Positions 10,631-22,237 of a DNA stretch of 64,000 nt are shown in pieces; position 1 is the first letter of the stretch; every line of letters begins with the position of its first letter. Source of the stretch: Albugo candida (taxonomy: Eukaryota > Oomycota > Peronosporomycetes > Albuginales); NCBI GenBank assembly GCA_040437565.1, contig JBDOQK010000061.1:62001-126000 (forward strand), in the 5' to 3' direction. The translations under genes and the position numbers were made by a program. Below the pieces are notes generated by a model. That model was not told where the DNA came from. It worked only from the letters and a program-made list of their open reading frames with translations, and did no database searches.

Positions 10631-13235
10631 TCATCTGCGCTTCTTCTTCGCTTTTTTGAAAAGCGCGCTTGACGAGTTCTTCGCAACAGGCCCGGCCCTT
10701 TTATCAGCGGTCTCATTCTGTTGCTTTGTTGCTGCACGAGCTGCAGCATCCAATCTTAGAGCGTCCTTCTCTGTTGCCATACCAGCGCCTTGAGCACCCA
10801 CAAAGCGATTACGGCCTCGTCGACTACGTTTGCTGGAAGACCGCTGCTTTCGAGATATCCAACGCTCAGGATCGGGATTTAAAAGGCCAATACTTGGATT
10901 GTAATCATCCTGGGAGCGAAGCTTCTCCAGATAAGCTTCACGTTTTTTGGCTCGTTTGCGTGCGATTTGTTCAGTGCTTTTTTTGTGCCTTTTGAGGCTG
11001 AAAAGAAGCCGCGTTAGACCACCCGCTGATTCAGAGGCAGCACGTACTCTTTTTTGTCATTGAGAATGACCGGCTTCGGCGTCTTTCGAGTCGATTGCGG
11101 AGCGAGTCGTTCCAATTCAACTGGATCTTTGTTACTCATCTCAGCAATTCCCGGCAGCATCGCGCATTGGATTTTGGCTTTCTCTGGGTCGATATAGGAT
11201 CTTGAATGAACAAGCATATCAGAAACGTTACTGGCGATATTGTGAAAACCTGAAGCTTACAGGCAAATGACAAATGACGCAAGAAAGCGGAGCCGGGACG
11301 CGGCATCGATGGGATATCCATCTTCATTTTCCAATAGCTTCTTGAAAGCGTCAGCTGCATCCTCGTATTTTTTCATTTTCAGCTTGTACATGCACATTCC
11401 TTCGCGCATTTTCACAGCAAAATCAGAGCATCCAATCTTATCCTGATGCTGTAGAGCTGATGTCAATACTTTTTCGGCAAGTTCGGGCTTGTTAGCAGCC
11501 TCGAAGATGGAAACCAGGGTCGCCACTGTCCCTGGTGTGTGTTGAATGCTGTCAATGGACATGATACATTGTCCAGCTTCCTCCAAATTTCCTTGCAAAG
11601 CCGTCAAATTGAATTCATCGAACCGTGAAAAGTACACTCACCTCGAAGTATCTGAAGGCATGCCAAGCCAAGACGACCATCGACACTCTTGTCATTCTCC
11701 AATATGTGCGTTGCCTTGGAAGCATGCGAAGATGACTCATTGTTTGCTAATGACACCAATATTCCAGAAAAGTCATTTGAATCAGGAGAACGTTCAATCA
11801 GTTCTTGGATGCATTTAAGACACTCTTCAGGCTGGGAATGGAACAGTGAACGCGTCAGATTGAAATGCTTGGAATCGGAATTACCTTATTCAGAAGACAA
11901 AGTACTAATGCCTTGTTATAGTGAACAGCTCTTTGTTGCTGGAACGACATCTTTGTCAGGATACCACTACCTTCCAGCGATTTGAGCTTTTTCAATGAGT
12001 CGAGCAAATCGCGATCTTTTCGAATGACGACGAGATTGTTGGTTGCAATAGCGCTGGGTACCGGGTTTCTAGCTCTACATTGAGATCAGATACTGCTTTC
12101 AGCGAATGTCCACATCTTTCTTACTTCAATACATCTCGGTAGTTTTTGATGGCTTCATCACTGTCTCCCTTCATTTGTCGTACAAATGCGAGCTGAGTGT
12201 GTAATTGTGCCATTTCATCGTCTAATTCAGACGCTATTGGGTCTTGCTCGTCCAAAGTCTCTCGGTATAGTTCTACCACAGACATTAATCGAACGCAAAG
12301 GGAAAACAACGATAATGAATCGAACTTTTTGCATCCGCTAAAATCGCCTCAGCACGATTCCAATCTTGAGCGTGTATGAACCCAAATGCTTTGTTGTATG
12401 CAACTTCGTAATTGCCTTTGTCGAGGTCCTGCAGTGTAAACAGACATTGTTTTAGTGATAATTAAACAGAAAACTTTTGCGAAATACCTCGAATTTGCTT
12501 TGACAACTGTAAGGCACACAGTAATTCCCGCTTGCATGAGCAGCCAGCAAATTGGTCTCAATTTCGAGTATATCTTCATGCTAATGACAAATCGCGTACG
12601 TGATCGTCTACACGCACGAAGCTATGTGCTGTACCGTCATCGCATGCTCGCGTAAGTACTCATATATTTCGATACATTTGACATATTCTCCTGCACGATA
12701 AAGCTAATGTCATAAGCATAAACGATGAGCATCTCTTTGTAATTCGATGACTACAGGGTATACCATTTGTGCCTCAATGTGCAAAATGGCTTTTGGTTTT
12801 TCATACAGTGGACATTTATAATTTTCCAATTCCGTGACAGTCGCAGCATCCTGTCCAACTGATTTGAGCACAATCAATGAATTTCGGAGTTCTTTTACCT
12901 TTTTCAGGCGGTACAGACAATACAGCTTTTCGGTCGATAAAAAATCGTATTTTTTGGCTAATTCGAGCGCTTTATCAAACTTCAAAACCAATTGTTAATA
13001 TGAAATGAGTGATCGTATCATTTGTACATTTTCCAAACGAATTAGCGATATGCATTTTATCTTCACAGCATCCGCGTCATTAGAGTCCTTGGCACGGACT
13101 GCACGCGATTATTACACAGAAAGTATAGTAGAGATAATATAAGATCGTACTTTTATTGCAAATTTCAATGCATTTTGAGAAGTTTTCTTCTTCTAAAGCA
13201 GCTTTTAGCTGCTGGAATTGTGCAACGTCGGCCAT
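10631..13235 (-). CDS. SRP72: Signal recognition particle subunit SRP72
   Basis: Protein subunit of the signal recognition particle, which binds the S-domain of SRP RNA and SRP68 in the cytosol. The best start is the ATG at 13235 (MADVAQFQQLKAALEEENF); an in-frame GTG at 13283 has no ATG before it. Helical TPR-like segments follow in several exons separated by short introns. They include FDKALELAKKYDFLSTEKLYCLYRL (about 12890-12990), EALK-type helices at 12120-12300 and a block at 11260-11640. The C-terminus is diagnostic: basic, with DPERWISRKQRSS, then RRGRNRFVGAQGAG, then LDAAARAA and a Lys/Arg-rich end. This is the SRP72 RNA-binding tail. The stop is TGA at 10631-10633. Exon boundaries in the middle were not all resolved. 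It lies 66 bases downstream of the EAPP-like gene on the same strand. Confidence 0.85.
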
Positions 13236-13301
13236 AAAGTTATCAGCCAACTGGAGAGTACCGTATGTAGCAATATCGACCACCTTTATATGACTAGCAG
13301 C

Positions 13302-14329
13302 TTATGGAGCACTCGGCAATACATTGAAAAAGTGATAAACATCATTTCTATCGTACACCCCCACCGTTGTACCACAGTCTGAGCACTGTACAAGGAAAAA
13401 CTCATCGTCATTTTCGAGAATACATATCCTATCACCGATATCGCTTGACTTTTCTGAGCATTTTCTGTCCATTGTGGTATAAGTGATGATTTTGTTTCGA
13501 CAGACCCGACAATTAATTGCATGCAATCCTCGATATTGATGCTGATATCTCACATGCCTACGTATCTGATGTTAAGTATGTTTATATTCCAAAGAGATCT
13601 GCCACATACCTTTCTGAGTCCATACAAACTGTCAGGAAGCAGCATGGACAGCTCAAATGGGCGTCATTCGTGGAATTAGAATCCGAACACTTTTTGTGAA
13701 TCGGGGAATGAGATCCTGCATAACCTTTTAGTAGACTCAATTTCGATCAAGCTCTGTCACTTACGCAGATGTTGATCGACCCATTTCTGATCACTCTCGT
13801 CCAATTGATCTCCGTAGAAAGGATCTGGCTGGGGACTCATAAGATGTTCTTCCTTTCTCGCTTTTTGTCGTGCAAGCCTCTCAGAAGGTGGTTGTGGCGT
13901 GACACATACCTTCATTTTGATTTTTCCGATATCAACTGTTTCGGGCGTCATTGCGGTGTAAGAGTCTTCATCGATTTTGTTGTCGAATACGAACGGAGCA
14001 TTTTGACCGAATTTAAGTTCCAAAGGCATGTTTTGAGAGTGATTGTGACCAAAACTATCGATAGCCGATGCCAATTTGGAGCAGCGTTGCCTGTACGCAA
14101 TATCTGACAGAGCGGGTATTGGTCCGTGTGTCTCACTTGTGTCGTTCTTAGGCACTGTCGAGGTGATACGAGTGGAAGCCATTATGATGCTAGTAGGATC
14201 AATTGAGTCGACATTGAATCTGTCGGTGTCTTCTTCTTGTTCATCGTACATATCGTAAGTGGAATATTCATCAGAAAAGCTATCGAGTTTGCCAAATGGA
14301 ATGCCAAATTTGTGCTTATTTGTGCTCAT
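13302..14329 (-). CDS. EAPP: EAPP-family (E2F-associated phosphoprotein-like) zinc protein
   Basis: The ATG at 14329 opens an acidic N-terminal exon (about 190 residues, MSTNKHKFGIPFGKL). It ends DPFYGDQLDESDQKWVDQH, the conserved block before the zinc region of EAPP proteins. The second exon encodes NDAHLSCPCCFLTVCMDSER. After an intron of about 60 bases it continues with YQHQYRGLHAINCRVCRNK and a final CSDCGTTVGVYDRNDVYHFF segment. The paired Cys-x2-Cys motifs probably bind zinc. The stop is TAA at 13302-13304. In animals EAPP modulates E2F-dependent transcription. In protists and plants the function is open, and only the family is claimed. Confidence 0.8.
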
Positions 14330-14387
14330 TTGGTTGAATGTATTAGTTCCTGAGATGTTATGTGATGCTACAGGTGACCCCCGAAGA

Positions 14388-14519
14388 TGTCAAAATAGTG
14401 ATANNNNNNNNNNNNNNNNNNNNNNNNNNNNNNNNNNNNNNNNNNNNNNNNNNNNNNNNNNNNNNNNNNNNNNNNNNNNNNNNNNNNNNNNNNNNNNNNN
14501 NNNTGTCAAAATAGTGATA
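14388..14519. repeat. 16-base overlap flanking a gap
   Basis: TGTCAAAATAGTGATA occurs at 14388-14403 and 14504-14519 on the two sides of a 100-N gap, as expected for contigs that overlap but were not merged. Confidence 0.6.
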
Positions 14520-16600
14520 ACCTTGTAGCAAGCTTATGCGAGTCGTCGCACGTGTAGGGATACGCATGCACAGCTCTCCACAGCTTATGTGAATGTAGAA
14601 AACATATTTTTGGCTAATTCAGCTAACGACTTACTGTTACAGACTTTGGTCATTGAGATAGCATTGCGCAAGCTTTGCCGTTAAAGACTATCGAGCCCAA
14701 AGTTACAGTTAATCTCGCAAAACTATTTTCGACAAATCCTTTATGACGGTCATCTTGAAAAAACATGCTTACTCGTCCGCACTACGACATTATCGAACAA
14801 GACAATCGACAAAGTACAATCATTCAAGTCAAGTGTTATCAGGCTAGGCTGACTCTTTATCGTAGCAACCAGATAACATTGATATTTACACTGAGAATCA
14901 ACATGCGAATGTCAACAAGTAACATGTAACCTGTCCCTTGACACTGCAGCCCAACCATATGACCACACCGGCGGATCGTGATATATATTAATTTGCAAAT
15001 CCATCGGTAATCATCCCCACGAACGGCACCAGCGCAACTGAGAGCACCCGCTAATATTTCATACTACTTTACAGTTGTTTTCTCAACTAAATAGCGTTTA
15101 TGGTCGTGTAACTTCACATCAGCAATATTGGCGTTAAATCAACTCTTGTAGATCCCAATGATTTCGTGAATGAATGCTCCTGTACACCGACTGCAACTCA
15201 CATCTCGTAGCTTGCGATCCTTGCTACCTTCCAGAGCACCTGTAATTCTAAGGCTGTCACAGAGATTATCACCCTTGCTCAATGCACGGAATAGTCAAGA
15301 CGATGCTTTTACGTGCGTGTCATCTAGAACCGCACGTCACGCAAAATCCTATTTTCGTAACCTGCGGCAATAATCGCACTTTAGCTCATTCATATGGTCG
15401 ACCGTAATTGGATCATAATGTTTTTTTTGCTTTGGACGGTGGCAAAATGAAAAGTGATGATCGCTATACTGAAAGATATGCAAGAATGACGAGTACATTC
15501 AGCTCTCGGTAAAGTAACTCACTGTACATGCACAACGCATGCATTCAATTGGGAGAAAGTAGAAAAACTTTACCTGTCTTAATTTCGAGCAATTTCGCTT
15601 GCATGTAATATAGACTGCGACCTAGCGAGCTAAGTTGCTGTGAATAGTATAGATGAAAGTCGCCTTCTATCATTGCCGCACTTGTGGTAAAATGCTGAAT
15701 CTTTTTCTGCGCTAGCGATGTCTCTAATGGTGCAAAACGACAAAAGTGCTTGCTGTTACATCATTGGGCATACTGTAGTACGGATTTACNNNNNNNNNNN
15801 NNNNNNNNNNNNNNNNNNNNNNNNNNNNNNNNNNNNNNNNNNNNNNNNNNNNNNNNNNNNNNNNNNNNNNNNNNNNNNNNNNNNNNNNNTTACATCATTG
15901 GGCATACTGTAGTACGGATTTACAAATCTCTTCACACTTGATACCGATTTAGATTAAAAACTAGATTTGAAAGTACACCCATTATTTCTTGGTCTTGAAA
16001 CTCCATGACCAGGGTTCTCTGCATACGCATTTACCTACTGTCGGTTTTGTGCGTGCTATTGTATGTACAAAGAAGAACATTTTTGGCGACATCTCATTTG
16101 CATGACTTTTTTATTTCATTGATATATAAGCTTTTTCATCGATACTCGATTAGCACTAAATTCACCGCGCTTTGGCTGATTCGTCTTCAATCAGTTTCAA
16201 TCGAAAATACTCTCTGACATGAGTTTACAATCACTTTTGCCATCAGCACGTGAATTCTGAATTTGATTGAAACACTCTTCGAAGAGCTTTAATTTGTTGA
16301 AATTGGCTCTCGTGATTCTTGACCGCAATCTCGTCTTCCAGATCGTTCTATCGCTGTATAAATATCGAATACATTCGTTACAAGATAGTATGAGTTGTAA
16401 GAAGTAAATGAATGACAATTTCGGAGTTAGCACGGGTCGAATGGTGAGCTATATGCGCGGCACGGCTTCACAAGCTTGTTGACCAATGAAAGTAACGTGT
16501 AGATTGTCATCTCTTCCAAAGCAATTATTTTCTGCTATCTTATTTTCAATTTTTTGCTTTCCATTGAATGGAAGACACTACACACTCAATAAATCAAATT
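14520..16600. other. Intergenic region, no supported gene
   Basis: AT-rich sequence with only short frames. An ATG frame at 15170-15373 (67 codons) is Arg/Ser/Leu-rich and presequence-like, but nothing else supports it. A 34-base sequence at 15756-15789 recurs exactly at 15890-15923 across the gap 15790-15889, another unmerged contig end. Confidence 0.5.
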
Positions 16601-16604
16601 CTAT

Positions 16605-18537
16605 ATATATTTGTATCGCACTCATCAAAGGCCGTTTAACGAATTAAGCCAGCAATTCATTATTTACTTTGAAGTCGAAAATCTGAGTGATATTTTGGCT
16701 ACAGACGTGGTGATGTAAATAAAATTGAGAGTAAAGGTGCTTCACGATTTTCTCCGATATCAAATCATCCACTAAACCTCAATGCTGCTTGCTCATTTTG
16801 CTAAACTCAAATGTCCAAGCCATTCATGCCAAATTGACGTTAAGGACTTCTTTGCATTAAAAGATGAAGACTTTATCTGCTCTGAAGCTGCCCGATCAAG
16901 CTACTCTATACGCTGCAAGTTGATTCCTCCAGTGTGACTTGAGAGCACAGAGTACTGTGTAATCAATCCTTTCATAGACATTATCCGATAGAAAACACAA
17001 AGTATTCTACAAGTCGCATCAACTTCGAACTCAGGAGAAATAAAGGGGTATTCTCCATGATTTCACATCGCGATCATCTGACCAGCTTCAGAAATATGGC
17101 CATTTGCAGGATGAGACTAGTGAGATCCTCTACCGTTTGCATAATTTACCAAAGCCAGAAGAAAGCCATAATTTCACTTTCTCTTTGTCTGATTGGCATT
17201 TAATGTGGTGCTGTTTTGTCGCTTCACACGAGGACTTAGCTACAGTATAAGCTCCGAATGTATTCGTCCTAGTCGGATGTGTTGAAGCTGGTGTCCCTGA
17301 ACCAGTGTGGAACACATCAGTCTAATCAATTTGCAGCTATTGGACAATAAATTAGTGGCTGTGGGCGTCTAGTACGAAAAGGCTTGGACTAGCTAGTAAA
17401 GTGAACTAAGGACCTCCTACATATAATATATCTTACTTTTCAAATTTTATCTAAAGCGCTCAAAAGGTTATGAGCCCAAGTACTGAGAACGCGGTCGACA
17501 AACTCCTTGGTGATGACAATTACNNNNNNNNNNNNNNNNNNNNNNNNNNNNNNNNNNNNNNNNNNNNNNNNNNNNNNNNNNNNNNNNNNNNNNNNNNNNN
17601 NNNNNNNNNNNNNNNNNNNNNNNTATATATTTGTATGGCACTCATCAAATGCCGTTTAACGAATTAAGCCAGTTATTCATTATTTACTTTGAAGTCGAAG
17701 TCTAACTCATATTTTGGCTACAGACGCGGTGATGTAGATAAAATTGAGGGTAGAGGTGCTTCACGATTTTCTCCGATATCAAATCATCCACTGAACCTCA
17801 ATGCTGCTTGCTCATTTTGCTAAATTCGAATGTCCGAGCCATTCATGCCAAATTGACGTTTAGGACTTTTTTGCATTGAAAGATGAACACTTTATCTGCT
17901 CTGAAGCTGCCCGATCAAGCTACTCTATACGCGGCAAGTTGATTCCTCCAGTGTGACTCGAGAGCACAGAGTACTGTGTAATCAATCCTTTCATAGACAT
18001 TATCCGATAGAAAGACACAAATTATTTTACAAGTTGCATCAACTTCGAGCTCAGAAGAAGTACACGGATATTCTCCATGATTTCACATCGTGATCATCCG
18101 ACCAACTTCAGAAATATGGCCATTTGCAGGATGAGACTAGTGAGATCCTCTACCGCTTGCATAAATTGCCAAAGCCAGAAGAAAGCCATAATTTCACTTT
18201 CTCTTTGTCTGATTGGCATTTAATGTAGTGCTGTTTTGTCGCTCAACACGAGGACGTAGCTACAGTATAAGCTCCGAATGTGCTCGTCCTAGTTGGATGT
18301 GTTGAAGCTGATGTCCCTGAGCCAGTGTGGAACACATCAGTCTAATCAATTTGCAAAAAATTAGTGGCTGTGGGCGTCTAGTACGAAAAGGCTGGGACTA
18401 GCTAGTAAAGTGAACTAAGCACCTCCTACATATAATATGTCTTACTTTTTCCAAATTTTATCTAAAGCGCTCAAAAGGTTATGAGCCCAAGTACTGAGAA
18501 CGCGGTCGAGTAACTCCTTGGTGATGACAATTACTTC
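16605..18537 (+). repeat. Two about 900-base direct copies ending in a Copia LTR, PBS and gag start
   Basis: 16605-17523 and 17624-18537 are the same sequence at roughly 95% identity by eye, on either side of a gap. Each has about 680 bases of unknown sequence, then a short LTR (17280-17462 and 18300-18473, starting TGTTGAAGC and ending GCGCTCA). Then comes GGTTATGAGCCC, matching an initiator-tRNA anticodon arm, which overlaps the first gag codons. A third, reverse copy of only the LTR, PBS and gag start lies at 21196-21440 and begins exactly at the LTR boundary, which supports that boundary. Confidence 0.65.
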
Positions 18538-20740
18538 AGATGGGAGTTCAATGCGCGTATAAAGCTGATGAAGAAGGGTCCGCAGAATCATATTGACAAG
18601 TCGGAGTACTCAGCGAAGATCCTGCAGCTTTGGCAATGTCGATCAGCGCGAGTCTCCAGGCAATGGTCAGTGGCGCTTGTACAACCTCTCAGTTATGGGA
18701 GATTCTAAAGAATTTTTAACTTCGAAATAGTATACACAACAGACTACGAAGCCGGCGAAGACTTCATGAAGTCAGAATGGAAAAGGGTCAGAATATCATG
18801 GAGCATTTTTATGAAATTTGATGAATTATGCCTTTCGATGCAAGCTTGTGGTGATGTAATTAATATGCATGAGCAATTAGTAATATTGTTTGGGAGTCTC
18901 TTGGATGAGTACGATCCGGTAATCAAAATTATCGAAAATGTCCAAGGGATGGATCTTTTTCAAGAAAAGAAATGCTGCATTGGGAGTATGCACTATTGAT
19001 GAAAAAGGAGACATGCTCTAAGAAGCAACGAAGAAGTCGAAAAGATTTGGCGCAAGAGAATCTCTTCAGAAGACTTACAAACTCGAAGGAAAAGTGCTAT
19101 CACTGTAGCAAAAGTGGACCTAAAAAGGTAGACTTTGGAAAAATGTGAAACAGAAAAATAGCACAATGCACAGTGTGTGAAAACATGGCTGAAAGGTTGG
19201 CTGCTCGATAGTGGAGCAATCTGCCATATGTGCCCATTCAAAGAAGAGTTCACTGAAATCCGACTACTCAAAACTGATAAGTATGTCTCTATTGCCAATG
19301 GAACAAAGTTTCGGCAGGAGGCATTGGTACAGTTCCAGTTATACTGAAAAATAAAACTCCAATTCGAATTGAAAATTAAGTATATGTGGATCCCCGATTA
19401 CTCTCTATCCCAGCATTAGCAGAAAAAGGACTTGATGTCTCTTTTGGAAGAGGAATATGTCAAATCAGAGACAATGAACGAGAAAAAAAGGTTGCGGTTT
19501 GTATGATGGAGTGTGCTATAAATGAATTAGCACTTTTAGCACCTCCGGTAAAGAGGTACATGATCAACAATTATCAAGTTCCAGTATATGGCATGCCCGA
19601 TTCGGACATTTACCTACCAAGAAAATTGAAGCTTTGCAGCACTGCGTTCATGGTTTGATAGTGAAATCGATGTCAAAACGAGAAAGAGACGAAGAATTCA
19701 TTTGTGAAGGATGTATCAATGGGAAATCTTTCGTGCACCCTTTCCCGAAGTCAGGCTATGGTCAAGTGAAAAGCAAGTCCGTTCTTTAACTTATACATAG
19801 TGACGTAATGGGACCGATGGAAAATTCTCAAGGTGGAGCAAGATTTATGGTAACTTTCATTGATGATTACTCTAGATGTGTAGTGTCATCTTTCATTCGA
19901 CACAAATCTGAAGTGGTCGATCGGTTCCTCGATTTCAAAGAAATGATGACAACCAACTGAATTCGAAAATAAAGTGTACTCAAACCGAGAATGGTGGCGA
20001 ATTAAGCAACAATCGATTTGCGAATATTTGTAAAAGTGCCGATATTATACACCAGACAACAGTTCCGTACACGTCACAGCAATATAGAATGGCTGGAAGA
20101 ATGAATCCGACCATTACGGAACGTGCGAGATCCATGATGATTCACATGCAAGTAGAAAAGAAGCGGTGGGCTGAAGCCATGAATACCGCAGTTTACATCA
20201 CAAATTGAGTTCCATGTGCCGCCTACCCAGACAAGACACCATACGAGATGTGTTTTGGGAGCAAGCCAAGTCTGACCTATTTACGGGTGTTTGGTTTCCG
20301 AGGTTTTGCTCATATTGAGAAATCAAGACGGATGAAGTTGGATAAGAAGGCGGGCAAATGTATTGTGTTTTCTTGGATGTTCAGACAGTATGAACGGATT
20401 CCGCTTATGGAATTTTGAGTTATATAAAATGAGATTACTCGTTCAGTACAATTTCAAGAAGTAGCCGGAACAAAATACGTTCAGGTTTATATCGGTGATT
20501 AATCATCCCTATAAAATCGAACTGATTGTTATTGTGACGAAGTAAGCGAACAAGCACCGATCAGGACAAATCAGCATGTCGGGAGCATGGATGTAGATCC
20601 AATTGAAGAGTCAACAAATGCGAACGAGGATTCGACGAGATATTCGACTCAGGAGCAGCAGTCTTCGAATGCTTATCTGTCATCTCCCATGTCGATATAG
20701 ATTCCGCGGAAGGGAATCTTAGCATTATTCAGGCCATTGT
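18300..20740 (+). mobile_element. Ty1/copia fossil, truncated
   Basis: A decayed Copia element. The left LTR is 18300-18473, followed by the primer-binding site and gag (MSPSTENAV). Further along are a gag-like helical region (about 18770-18990), an aspartic protease segment (LLDSGAICHMCP, about 19205), the GAG-pre-integrase region, integrase (HSDVMGPMEN, then VTFIDDYSRC, about 19800-19880) and the end of integrase (about 20130-20360). Reverse transcriptase and RNase H are not recognisable, and no right LTR is found before the SINE at 21 kb. It is an old fossil with many breaks. Confidence 0.75.
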
Positions 20741-20929
20741 GACCAGGGGGAGACTAGATAGTTTCGAAAGTCACCCGGTTCCTAAAAAGTCTCAAATTGC
20801 GCACGATGTCCTTCTGGCACTTCCACCAAATCAATCTTCGCAAGCAATAGTACCAGTGGATCGTCAAGGATTTCATTCCACTGTTTATCTGGTTTTTTAA
20901 CTACCTTCCTTATCCTATCATGAGTCCCT

Positions 20930-21095
20930 GACCGTGTGAATATCACTTAAGTCTGACTTCAAACCTAGGGAGGCAGATATTTTCCAAGCTTATTGCTTGG
21001 GTGGGCTCAAACCGCTGCCCACACTGCCGGGAATCGAACTAACGACCTCCGGCAGGGGGTCCGTGCGCTCAAGTGCTCAACCGACTGAGCTGGGT
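20930..21095 (-). mobile_element. tRNA-derived SINE head
   Basis: On the minus strand the sequence reads like a tRNA 5' half. An A-box-like CAGCTCAGTCGGTTGAGC lies at about 21075-21092, and a B-box GTTCGATTCC at 21030-21039. The spacing between them is about 40 bases. The flanks do not pair as an acceptor stem, and the anticodon region does not form a clear loop, so a functional tRNA gene is unlikely. The sequence runs into a gap at 21096, so one end of the element is unseen. Confidence 0.6.
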
Positions 21096-21195
21096 NNNNN
21101 NNNNNNNNNNNNNNNNNNNNNNNNNNNNNNNNNNNNNNNNNNNNNNNNNNNNNNNNNNNNNNNNNNNNNNNNNNNNNNNNNNNNNNNNNNNNNNN

Positions 21196-21440
21196 GTAAT
21201 TGTCATCACCAAGGAGTTTGTCGACCGCGTTCTCAGTACTTGGGCTCATAACCTTTTGAGCGCTTTAGATAAAATTTGAAAAGTAAGATATATTATATGT
21301 AGGAGGTCCTTAGTTCACTTTACTAGCTAGTCCAAGCCTTTTCGTACTAGACGCCCACAGCCACTAATTTATTGTCCAATAGCTGCAAATTGATTAGACT
21401 GATGTGTTCCACACTGGTTCAGGGACACCAGCTTCAATTC
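21196..21440 (-). mobile_element. Copia LTR, PBS and gag start in reverse orientation
   Basis: Reverse complement of the LTR plus gag start seen at 17280-17523. The homology ends at the LTR boundary near 21438. The gap edge at 21196 is the same element position as the contig end at 17523. Only the 5' end of this fossil is visible. Confidence 0.7.
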
Positions 21441-22237
21441 ACGGCTCTACTCAGTCTAGTGTGGCGCACACCCATTCGCACAACAGGGTACCTTTGGACA
21501 TCTTTACAGCTTTCTATCATTTACACGCTGGACGCAGTCTCGTATTGTGTTGGGTTGAGGCTACCGCAATTATCAGCAATTATCAGCTCTCACGGGTATT
21601 TCCACATAACGTTTCTTACAAGTAAATATGTTATTTTAGATAGCCTAGGCAAGCAGAGAAGTCAGTGAAATTAAATTTCATTATCTCGCACTCTAAATGT
21701 CCAATATTTGAAAAAAGGGCTAATATCGTATATTCTATTTCTGTTTGATAATTTTCACCCATAATCGATGTGATATACCCGCTTGTTACCAGTGCGTAAA
21801 GACGAGGGCCTAATGGAGAAGTTGTTATAAAGCCTTCAGCAACTACAGAAAAAAATGATTATGGCTTGGAGAAACTTTTGAATGTGCCTAATAAACTCTC
21901 AAAAACTCTTGCGACTATAACTATAAGATGTAACACCATTGTAAGAGATTGTACAAACGCAACTTATTTTCCGGTAATCAGAATTTTCATTCTGCTTCCA
22001 AACTTTTTCTTTTTTCTCGGTGAAAATCTTACGCTTGTACAGAAACGTGCTCGGTCAACTAAAGTTGCTGATCTCAGTTTTTCCGTTATGTTAAGTCGAC
22101 ATATTGTGTCTCATTCAGCCGGGGTTAAAGCATCTGCAAGCTTTTTCAGATAGAGCTTGAGCTCCCTTCACGGTTTTATCACTTCAAACGATTATGAACT
22201 TGGTGTCGCAAAGTGCGATTCAAGGCTGGGAGCGGGA
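21441..22237. other. Intergenic region, no supported gene
   Basis: AT-rich with short open frames on the plus strand (for example 21866-22153) that match nothing recognisable and have no coding context. Confidence 0.45.

Noticed and set aside
13236-13283. SRP72 start at the GTG at 13283
   Set aside because: GTG is not a normal nuclear start. An in-frame stop lies just upstream, and the next in-frame ATG at 13235 gives a typical N-terminus.
15170-15373. Small mitochondrial-targeted protein
   Set aside because: An Arg/Ser/Leu-rich 67-codon frame alone is not enough. No continuing exon or homologue pattern is seen.
21007-21095. A genuine tRNA gene on the minus strand
   Set aside because: The A and B boxes are present, but the acceptor and anticodon stems do not pair, and the sequence continues as a repeat into a gap.
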